From Halomonas elongata DSM 2581 (GTDB lineage Bacteria; Pseudomonadota; Gammaproteobacteria; Pseudomonadales; Halomonadaceae), in contig NC_014532.2 in the NCBI RefSeq assembly GCF_000196875.2, positions 3,720,001 to 3,784,000 of the forward strand: a stretch of DNA of 64,000 nucleotides, written 5' to 3'. Both the position numbers and the translations under genes were made by a program. The notes beneath the pieces are model-generated. The model was not told where the DNA came from, made no database searches, and worked only from the letters and a program-made list of their open reading frames with translations. Within the stretch, counting starts at the first letter, position 1. Every line of letters starts with the position of its first letter. This document shows positions 58,601-64,000 of this stretch, piece by piece.

Positions 58601-58887
58601 TTGGTGCCAGTACCGCCACCGCGAGGCGCCAGCACCACCCGACGATGCTCCACCTGACCGGCGAGGTGAGCGATGCGTTGGAGATCCTCGCCGTGGCGAG
58701 GATAGAGCACCGCCTGGGGCAGGCGCTGGTAGATGGAATTGTCGGTGGCCAGCACCGTGCGATCGGCATAGTCAGGGGCGATCTCGCCCTCGAAACCGGA
58801 CGACTTGAGGGCTTCGAGGAAGCGCAGGTAGTCGGTCCCCAGCTCCGGAAGGATGGACGAATCGGCGGTATCCAGTCGTGCAATCAT
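55606..58887 (-). CDS. ydiJ: YdiJ-like FAD/Fe-S D-2-hydroxyacid dehydrogenase
   Basis: A 1093-residue protein. Residues 1-560 are an FAD-linked oxidase (PRGGGTGTNGQSL, ELSTSNRATIGGMIATDASGQGS). Then come Fe-S motifs CNGNGACYNYDPDDAMCPS and CLACKSCAGQCPVK, and a C-terminal CCG domain (GCCGMSGTYGHEA). It matches E. coli YdiJ (1018 residues), a D-2-hydroxyglutarate dehydrogenase. An extra about 65 residues (near 545-610) come from the repeat at 57120-57218. Convergent with gntP, with a 14-bp overlap at the stops. Confidence 0.9.
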   Translation of the reverse strand: MIARLDTADSSILPELGTDYLRFLEALKSSGFEGEIAPDYADRTVLATDNSIYQRLPQAVLYPRHGEDLQRIAHLAGQVEHRRVVLAPRGGGTGTNGQSLTDGLVVDVSRHMNRILDIDVENRRVRVQAGVVKDQLNAALKPHGLFFAPELSTSNRATIGGMIATDASGQGSCEYGKTRDHVLELDSLLLGGERLVSRPVSDGELESLCARDDATGRAYRTAREIIDTQAERIRDTFPPLNRCLTGYDLAHLRDDQGRLDMNSLLCGAEGSLAFTSEAVLKVLPIPAHSTLVNVRYAGFMDALRDAKALMASDASPTSIETVDDTVLLLAMDDFIWDSVAEFFPSGETPVRGINLVEFNDDDPERLNERVAAFCRHLEEDAGVERLGYTLASGRDAIKRVYGMRKRAVGLLGNAKGEKRPIPFVEDTAVPPEHLADFIGEFRAALDARGLQYGMFGHVDAGVLHVRPAIDMKDPEQERLIREVSDEVAELTHKYHGLLWGEHGKGVRSEYAPTFFGALYPSLQRVKAAFDPHNQLNPGKIATPGGDTPDQPFSGSGVSGAGRSEGHLPGMANVAPREGFTAPSRSPGPDTGTESIAASEASEAQPVKLLDPGLLAIDGVPTRGQHDRTIDEGAWQAHAATVYCNGNGACYNYDPDDAMCPSWKATRDRRHSPKGRASLIREWLRLQGGAGVDLVEESRRKKAEGAWGFVRDLPQRTFNTLRRSREDDFSHEVYDAMAGCLACKSCAGQCPVKVNVPDSRSRFLEVYHGRYLRPLRDYLIGGLEFMVPTLSRVAPLYNAALGSRLVDRLLAGPIGMVDSPRLSRASLKRQLAAWGVAEATPTSLGLLTEAQRARSVVLVQDAFTSYFEARLVMDVVELLSRLDIKVFVAPFAPNGKPLNVQGFLGAFERTAEKQAGRLKTLAEFGVPLVGIDPAMTLTYRQEYVQALGPDAVPEVLMLQEWLVTLAPRLAPARRDGDTPTAYKLLAHCTEKTTAPGSPGAWQQVFAAFGLALEPVSTGCCGMSGTYGHEARNLDTSKTIYSQSWQKVVEDDANAGRLLATGYSCRSQVRRLSDQALPHPLQALLGELRRRPTPR
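57120..57218. repeat. Nested palindromic repeat inserted in ydiJ
   Basis: Three nested inverted arms: TATCGGGG/CCCCGATA (57120-57127 and 57211-57218), GCGAAGG/CCTTCGC (57138-57144 and 57194-57200) and ATTTGCCA/TGGCAAAT (57172-57179 and 57184-57191, 4-nt loop). It looks like a repeat (REP-like or MITE-like) element; the reading frame stays open through it. From memory, similar elements recur in halomonad genomes (not verified). Confidence 0.8.
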
Positions 58888-59119
58888 GTGTCAGGGCGTT
58901 CTCTGAAAAATGAGAGAAGACGGTATGGCGACATTGCCCGGGGAATTGCCAGGCATCATCTCTCAGCACCGGTATGCTACCGATTGTACATGCAGAGGGA
59001 GCTGATGATGAGCAGCATGCATGGTCCGCCAGCTCGGGCCGCAAGGGGAGCACCGGTGCGCGCATGACATGCCCGATGCTCTTACCTCGGCCACAAGGTC
59101 CGATCGCCCCGGGGCAGGC

Positions 59120-59371
59120 TCAGCCGGCGTCGAGGAGTCTCTGCAGTGCGGGGTCGCGAACGGCCAGCACCTCGAACAGCCCGAGTGCCCGCAATGCGGG
59201 AAATGCCTCCAGAATGTCGCGCTCCGCTGTCGCGCGCTCAGCGGGTGGCGTCGCCGGATCGCTCCAGTGCTTGGCATTGGCCAGGAAGGCCCCGACGCTG
59301 CCCTTGCGGATGACGGTGCCATCCTTTTCGATCTGATGCATGTCGTCGGGAAGAATGTCTTCGGCTCGCAT
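59120..59371 (-). CDS. Hypothetical protein, 83 aa
   Basis: MRAEDILPDDMHQIEKDGTVIRKGSVGAFLANAKHWSDP..., helical and acidic, with a tidy C-terminus (LFEVLAVRDPALQRLLDAG). RBS AGGAGG precedes the ATG. Convergent or isolated between ydiJ and the araC gene. Conserved looking but unassigned. Confidence 0.7.
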   Translation of the reverse strand: MRAEDILPDDMHQIEKDGTVIRKGSVGAFLANAKHWSDPATPPAERATAERDILEAFPALRALGLFEVLAVRDPALQRLLDAG

Positions 59372-59471
59372 GGTCGTTCCTCCTGTCGTGTCGTGGAGAT
59401 GTCACGTTACTTGAACCCATGCGGCCTTATTGCGTTATATAAGCCAACATATAGCGCATTGGTGCCAACTC

Positions 59472-60290
59472 ATGCCGAGCCCTCTGATTCCTTCCACCCT
59501 GGCGGCCTCTCCCGACGGCCCTTCGGTCATCGCCGTCATGCTGCGCTCCGACGCTCTGCGGGTGACGCAGCGCCACCGCCACGCACGCGGACAATTGCTC
59601 GGCTCCTCGAACGGTCTGGTATCGGTCGAAACCGACCGGGGGCAATGGGTCGTGCCGGCCACCCACGCCGTATGGGTGCCTCCCGGCATCGTGCACGGCC
59701 TGAGGTCACATGGGCCCTTCGCCGGATGGAGCGCCTATGTGGCGCCTGCGTCCTGCACCGCTCTGCCGGACCGGCCGTGCATTCTCCCCGTCTCGGGCCT
59801 GCTCCGTGAGGTGGTGGCACGCCTGGCGCAGGTCTCGGATCACCGGCTGACGGCGGCACAACAGCGACTGGCCGAAGTGCTGGTGGATGAAATCGGCACG
59901 GCACCTCACGATGCCCTGGGACTGCCGATGCCGACGGATCCACGCGTACGGAAGGTGGCAAGAGCCTTGTCGGAATGCCCCGACGACTCCCGCCGTCTCG
60001 AGGAATGGGCCGCCTGGGTGGACATCGCCCCACGCACGCTGTCGCGACGCTTCGTCAAGGAGACGGGCTTCACCTTGACCGAGTGGCGCCAGCGAGTTCG
60101 GCTGCTGCGCGCGATGGAGCTTCTGGCGGCAGGATACTCGGTGACACGGGTTGCCCTGGAGCTGGGCTATGACAATACCAGCGCCTTCATCGCCCTGTTC
60201 CGGCGGCGACTCGGGACCACACCAGGGCAGTTTGCCTCGACCGGTCGCTTGCCGGCCCCCGGCCAGGGCGACAGCGCCATGCGTTCTTGA
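59472..60290 (+). CDS. AraC-family regulator
   Basis: A 272-residue protein. N-terminal cupin-type sensor (TQRHRHARGQLLGSSNGLVSV, WVVPATHAVWVPPGIVHGL) and C-terminal two HTHs (LEEWAAWVDIAPRTLSRRFVKETGFTLTEWRQRVRLLRAMELLAAGYSVTRVALELGYDNTSAFIALFRRRLG, landmarks). Similar in layout to NimR-type regulators. Target unknown; the gene is divergent from the 83-aa gene at 59120. Confidence 0.88.
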   Translation: MPSPLIPSTLAASPDGPSVIAVMLRSDALRVTQRHRHARGQLLGSSNGLVSVETDRGQWVVPATHAVWVPPGIVHGLRSHGPFAGWSAYVAPASCTALPDRPCILPVSGLLREVVARLAQVSDHRLTAAQQRLAEVLVDEIGTAPHDALGLPMPTDPRVRKVARALSECPDDSRRLEEWAAWVDIAPRTLSRRFVKETGFTLTEWRQRVRLLRAMELLAAGYSVTRVALELGYDNTSAFIALFRRRLGTTPGQFASTGRLPAPGQGDSAMRS

Positions 60291-60303
60291 TGCGGGCGCA
60301 GGA

Positions 60304-60633
60304 TCAGCGTTCCAGCAACCCCGCCTCGACGCGACGCACCGCCACCACCGCCTCGGTCGGCAGGCCCTCGATACGCGCCAGGGGCCTCGGCCAGGGCTCC
60401 TCGTCGGTCGGCTCGCGCCATTCGATGTGCTCGGCGAAGCCGCTCGGGTCCACTTCGAGTATCAACGGCCGCTCCTCCCTGGCGAAATAGCGGCGCGCCG
60501 TATAGGCCACGGCCGCGGCAACATTCAGGTGCACGCCGTCGGCCCGGTGGTCATTGCCACAACGCGACACCACGCCGGAGCGACATGCCGCTTCCCAGGT
60601 CGCCTCCGGTAACACGCGATACAATGGCTCCAT
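60304..60633 (-). CDS. DUF952 family protein
   Basis: A 109-residue protein: MEPLYRVLPEATWEAACRSG, DGVHLNVAAAVAYTARRYFA, LILEVDP and PRPLARIEGLPTEAV match DUF952 (small protein with a glutathione S-transferase-adjacent or ADP-ribosyl-like fold in some members). Function unknown. Leftward, facing the araC gene. Confidence 0.8.
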   Translation of the reverse strand: MEPLYRVLPEATWEAACRSGVVSRCGNDHRADGVHLNVAAAVAYTARRYFAREERPLILEVDPSGFAEHIEWREPTDEEPWPRPLARIEGLPTEAVVAVRRVEAGLLER

Positions 60634-60711
60634 ACCCGCCTCCCTGACCCATGGCTTTCGCCTTGAGCGTAGCGGGTGGCGCTACCATCCACCAGATGTC
60701 ATGGAGTCCCG

Positions 60712-61650
60712 ATGCTCAACCAGCGTGCCCTGGCCTATCTCAGCGAGGTGATTCGCCGCGGCTCCCTGCGCGGCGCGGCCACGCATCTGCATGTGGATGT
60801 CTCGGCCATCAGCCGGCGGATCAAGCTGCTCGAGGAAACGCTCGATGTCGCCCTGCTCGAACGGCATGCCGGCGGCGTCAAACCCACCGAGGCGGGACGC
60901 CTGCTGGTCGATCACCATCATGCCCAGCGCAGCGCCGAAGATGCCGTGATCTCCCGGCTTCGTGCCTTGCAGCAACTGGTCAGCGGCCAGGTACGTATCG
61001 CGGTGGGCGAGGGCTTCATCGCCGACTTGATCGACGCACCGCTGCAGACCTTCATGACCGCCTACCCCGGCATCGACATCGCCGTGGAAATGGCCGGCGT
61101 CAACGAGGCCATGGCGCTGGTCAAGGCCCGCGAGGTGGATCTCGCCCTCCTCTATGCGCCGCCCATCGATCCTCAGTTGCATTGCCATGTGGAGACCCGC
61201 CAACCACTGGACCTGATCGTACCGACGGGCCACCCGCTGGCCGATCGCACCACACCAGTCTCGTTGCACGAATTCGCCGACTGGCCCCTGGCCCTGATGG
61301 ACAATCCCTTCGGCATGCGCCAGATGGTCAACGCCGTGGCTCACCAGGAGCGACTTCACCTGCACGCCCGGCTGCACACCAACTCGGTGGCGGTACTCAA
61401 GAACTTCGTCCGCTCGGGCATCGGCGTGACCTTCATGCCGGAGCTGACCGTGGCCGAGGAAATCCAGCAAGGTGACATCGCCGTGCTGCCGCTGGCCCAC
61501 AAGGTACTGAACGATGCCCGGGCGCAGATCGTCAGCCGCGCCGATCGTGAATTGACCGTGGCCGGCCGCGCCTGTCTGGACCATCTGAGACACGGCATGC
61601 GCTTCTTCCAGGACGATGCCCCCAGGTTGCTGAACCTGGCGTTGTCATAA
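60712..61650 (+). CDS. LysR-type regulator of the TRAP operon
   Basis: A 312-residue LTTR: LAYLSEVIRRGSLRGAATHLHVDVSAISRRIKLLEETLDVALLERHAGG (HTH landmark), then a substrate-binding domain. It precedes the TRAP transporter genes by 109 nt in the same direction, suggesting that it controls them. ATG at 60712 gives the family-typical N-terminus. Confidence 0.88.
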   Translation: MLNQRALAYLSEVIRRGSLRGAATHLHVDVSAISRRIKLLEETLDVALLERHAGGVKPTEAGRLLVDHHHAQRSAEDAVISRLRALQQLVSGQVRIAVGEGFIADLIDAPLQTFMTAYPGIDIAVEMAGVNEAMALVKAREVDLALLYAPPIDPQLHCHVETRQPLDLIVPTGHPLADRTTPVSLHEFADWPLALMDNPFGMRQMVNAVAHQERLHLHARLHTNSVAVLKNFVRSGIGVTFMPELTVAEEIQQGDIAVLPLAHKVLNDARAQIVSRADRELTVAGRACLDHLRHGMRFFQDDAPRLLNLALS

Positions 61651-61680
61651 AGGCAACGCCAATGGGTTTGAATAGTCAAC

Positions 61681-61698
61681 GAGACAACGCCTAGTCTC
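61681..61698. promoter_or_regulatory. Inverted repeat upstream of the TRAP operon
   Basis: GAGAC-AACGCCTA-GTCTC lies in the 109-bp gap between lysR and the dctP-like gene, 62 nt before the ATG. Candidate operator for the neighbouring LysR regulator, although the T-N11-A pattern is not exact. Confidence 0.45.
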
Positions 61699-61759
61699 AT
61701 TTCATGCCGGTCGTTCATCGACACGCGCTATCCCAACAACAACCCCGCTGGAGAATCCC

Positions 61760-62803
61760 ATGGCTGTCTTCCGTCCCACTGCCTTGCGCCCCGCGTCGCT
61801 CTTCGCCGCCTGCCTGCTGGGCGCCGCCACCCTGAGCGGTAGCGTCCAGGCCGCCACCACCGTCAATCTCGGCTACAACGGCGCCCCGGATCCCGAGAAG
61901 AACGCGGTGCATGTCTTCGCCACCGACCTAAAGAAACGGGTCGAAGAGAAGACCGACGGCGAGATCGAGATCAAGCTCTACCCGAACAGCATGCTCGGCG
62001 AGGAACAGGAGCGCATGGAGCAGGTCATGAGCTCGCCCGGGCTCAACATCGCCTCCTTCGCCGGCATGTCGCCGGTCGTGCCCGAAATCTACGTCAGCGC
62101 CATCCCCTTCCTGTTCGACGATTTCGACGCTGCCCGCCAGTTCTTCGATGAAGGCGAGTACTGGCAGGCGGTGGAGAACGATCTGCGCGAGCGGGCCGGC
62201 CTGGAACTCCTCGCGGTGGTCGAGGAAGGCGGCTTTCTGGCCTTCACCAACGACAAGCGTCCCATCGCCTCGCCGGATGACTTCGAGGGCCTGCGCTTCC
62301 GTGCCATGGATCCGAGCCAGGTGGCGCTCTACGAGGCCTTCGGGGCTTCCGGCACGCCGATTCCCTGGACCGAGGTCTACATGGCCTTGAAGACCGGCGT
62401 GGCCGACGGTCAGATGAATCCGCCGATGTACATCATTCTCGGCAGCCTCCATGAAGTGCAGGATTACCTGACCCTGGCCAACATCCAGTATTCGGACCAG
62501 TTCCTGGTCGGCAACGCCGCCATGATCGAAGGCTGGGACGAAGAAATGCGCAATGCCTTCCAGGAAGCCGTGACCGAGGCCAACCAGAAGGCCCGCGAAC
62601 ACAACGAGGCCAAGGTCGACGAGCGCATCGCCTTCCTCGAGGAACAGGGCATGGAGGTCATTCGTCCCGACGAGGAGCAGTTGGCCGCCTTCCGCGAGCA
62701 GGGGCAACCGGCCTATCTCGACTGGCTGAAGCAGCAGGACATCGAGCCCCGCTACATCGACATGGCGCTCGAGGACGCCGGCCTGAACCCGCAAAGCGAA
62801 TGA
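61760..62803 (+). CDS. dctP: TRAP transporter solute-binding protein (DctP)
   Basis: A 347-residue periplasmic binding protein with signal peptide (LFAACLLGAATLSGSVQA), core pattern FATDLKKRVEEKTDGEIEIKLYPNSMLGEEQERMEQVMSS, GLRFRAMDPSQVALYEAFGASGTPIPWTEVYMALKTGVADGQ (landmarks) and the conserved Arg in LRFRAM that binds a carboxylate. Substrate is probably an organic acid; identity cannot be read. Confidence 0.93.
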   Translation: MAVFRPTALRPASLFAACLLGAATLSGSVQAATTVNLGYNGAPDPEKNAVHVFATDLKKRVEEKTDGEIEIKLYPNSMLGEEQERMEQVMSSPGLNIASFAGMSPVVPEIYVSAIPFLFDDFDAARQFFDEGEYWQAVENDLRERAGLELLAVVEEGGFLAFTNDKRPIASPDDFEGLRFRAMDPSQVALYEAFGASGTPIPWTEVYMALKTGVADGQMNPPMYIILGSLHEVQDYLTLANIQYSDQFLVGNAAMIEGWDEEMRNAFQEAVTEANQKAREHNEAKVDERIAFLEEQGMEVIRPDEEQLAAFREQGQPAYLDWLKQQDIEPRYIDMALEDAGLNPQSE

Positions 62804-62857
62804 CGCCTCACTCCGGCCCGGGCGTGCACCGCCCGGGCCTGTCGCACGGAATCCCCT

Positions 62858-63349
62858 ATGCTCCCGCACCTATCCCGACTGCCGGACCTGACCCGGCGGG
62901 CCGCCCTGACGCTGGCCGGCAGCCTGCTGCTCATCGACCTTCTGGCGATGCTGTATGGCGTCTTCATGCGCTATCTGGCCGGCGGCGCCCCGATCTGGAC
63001 CGATGAACTGGCCCGTTACCTGATCATCGGTGCCGTCATGCTGGCGGCCGGCGCCGTCTGGGTCGAGGGTGGCCACATGCGCGTGGCACTCATCGAGAGA
63101 CTGCTGCCACGCCCCCTGTGTCGACTCCTCAACCTCTATCAATGGCTGCTGACCCTGACGCTGGCCGTGGCCGGCGCGATCTTCAGCTATCGCTATGCGC
63201 AATCGGTGTCGATGTTCACCAGCCAGGGGCTCGGCATCAGCCGCACCATCCCGGTGATGGCCCTGCCGACCGGCTTCGCCCTGCTGGCCTGGCAGGCCCT
63301 GTGGCATGGCCCGGCACCGCTGCCGACGCTGGAGGAGCCGTCATCATGA
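62858..63349 (+). CDS. dctQ: TRAP transporter small membrane subunit (DctQ)
   Basis: A 163-residue protein with four membrane segments (AALTLAGSLLLIDLLAMLYGVFMRYL, LARYLIIGAVMLAAGAVW, LYQWLLTLTLAVAGAIF, IPVMALPTGFALLAWQAL) and the family EL/ARY motif WTDELARYLIIGAV. Lies between DctP and DctM and overlaps DctM by ATGA. Confidence 0.92.
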   Translation: MLPHLSRLPDLTRRAALTLAGSLLLIDLLAMLYGVFMRYLAGGAPIWTDELARYLIIGAVMLAAGAVWVEGGHMRVALIERLLPRPLCRLLNLYQWLLTLTLAVAGAIFSYRYAQSVSMFTSQGLGISRTIPVMALPTGFALLAWQALWHGPAPLPTLEEPSS

Positions 63350-64000
63350 TGACCTTGACCATGTTCGCGGTCTTCCTGGCGCACGTCCTGCTCGGCCTGC
63401 CCCTGTTCATCGCGCTGCTGACCACCGCCGCGGTCGGCTTTCTGTTCGTCGACCCGGCGATGATCCCGCGCATGATGCCCCAGCAGTTCTTCGGCGGCAT
63501 CAACGCCTTCTCGCTGATGGCCATTCCGCTGTTCATTCTCGCCGGCAACTTGATGAACACCAGCCGCCTCACTGATCGGCTGATGACCCTGGCCCGGCTG
63601 CTGGTCGGCCACCTGCGCGGCGGCATGGGCCACGTCAACGTGGTCTCCAGCGTGTTCTTCGCCGGCGTCAACGGCTCGGCGGTGGCCGATACCTCGGCGC
63701 TGGGGTCGCTGCTGGTGCCTCCCATGCGCAAGGAGGGCTATTCCACCGCCTTCGCCGCCGGCCTCACCGCAGGCAGTTCATTGATCGGCCCGATCATTCC
63801 TCCCAGCATCTTCATGATCCTCTACGCCTCGCTGACCAACACCTCGGTCGGCGATCTCTTCCTGGCCGGTGTGATCCCCGGCCTGCTGCTGGGCGCCGCT
63901 TTCATGGCCATGAATGCCTGGTACGCCCGACGCCGCGGGCTCGAGAAGCGAGGCAGCTGGCCCGGCGGCGCCGAGCTGGGACGTGCCACCCTGGGCGCCC
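63346..64000 (+). CDS. dctM: TRAP transporter large permease (DctM), partial
   Basis: The first 218 codons of a DctM-like subunit: MMTLTMFAVFLAHVLLGLP, SLMAIPLFILAGNLMN, GHVNVVSSVFFAGVNGSAVADTSALGSLLVP, and GSSLIGPIIPPSIFMILYA, all family signatures. Runs past the window end (a normal subunit is about 425 residues). It overlaps dctQ at ATGA. Confidence 0.93.
   Translation, partial: MMTLTMFAVFLAHVLLGLPLFIALLTTAAVGFLFVDPAMIPRMMPQQFFGGINAFSLMAIPLFILAGNLMNTSRLTDRLMTLARLLVGHLRGGMGHVNVVSSVFFAGVNGSAVADTSALGSLLVPPMRKEGYSTAFAAGLTAGSSLIGPIIPPSIFMILYASLTNTSVGDLFLAGVIPGLLLGAAFMAMNAWYARRRGLEKRGSWPGGAELGRATLGA

Overview
The window holds a complete-looking temperate phage genome (about 44.8 kb, 130-44929) integrated into the 3' end of the tmRNA gene (ssrA) of a GC-rich gammaproteobacterium, followed by about 19 kb of host chromosome. 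A Halomonas-like host (Halomonadaceae) is inferred from base composition, a TRAP transporter, a YdiJ-type dehydrogenase and a nested-palindrome repeat. That assignment comes from reading, not from a database search.

Prophage, left to right. 1-157 is the 3' part of ssrA, ending in a 28-bp attL that recurs exactly as attR at 44902-44929. A copy of the ssrA terminator carried by the phage follows attL. Next come rightward accessory genes: an SOS-box-controlled DUF1654 gene, two small unknowns and a HicAB toxin-antitoxin pair whose antitoxin has an extra C-terminal module. From 26857 down to 2060 the late genes run leftward with a lambda-like order: TerS-TerL-gpW-portal-protease/scaffold-gpD-gpE-connectors-gpZ-tail terminator-tail tube-tail chaperones (with a complete -1 frameshift signal)-tape measure-tail tip-fibre. 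A block of accessory genes between two terminators (14041-16030) interrupts the tail genes. The 2374-residue tape measure carries 13 EF-hand-type loops. A lysis cassette (endolysin, holin, Rz/Rz1) and a Q-like antiterminator lie at 27849-30020. A leftward early/replication region (Cro-like, CII, TraR-like zinc finger, P-loop protein, primase, helicase) spans 30295-34589.

The immunity region has an S24 repressor (34678-35307) transcribed with a ClpP-fold SDH-type protease and a 62-residue protein. Repressor-operator-like palindromes (AATACC-N5-GGTATT) occur next to cro and again 1.8 kb away, at the start of a second rightward operon (36536-43916). That operon encodes small unknowns, an antirepressor-like protein, a PrtN-like activator, a DUF2303 protein, a C5 methyltransferase with internal repeats, an excisionase and the integrase. 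A NYN-domain gene sits between int and attR.

The most unusual pattern is a dispersed family of stem-loops presenting GCCCACCAC in the loop. Two of them sit directly before start codons preceded by CACACCAC, and one locus is a tandem pair whose stems differ in sequence but stay complementary. This looks like a regulatory RNA element specific to this phage.

Host region: a UspA protein; a LysR regulator divergent from a non-phosphorylative L-rhamnose operon (46796-54108: dehydratase, mutarotase, lactonase, L-rhamnose dehydrogenase, KDR aldolase, lactaldehyde dehydrogenase, an NCS1-like permease and a small membrane protein) followed by a GntP permease; a convergent YdiJ-like dehydrogenase with an in-frame repeat insertion; AraC, DUF952 and LysR genes; and a TRAP transporter cut by the window end.
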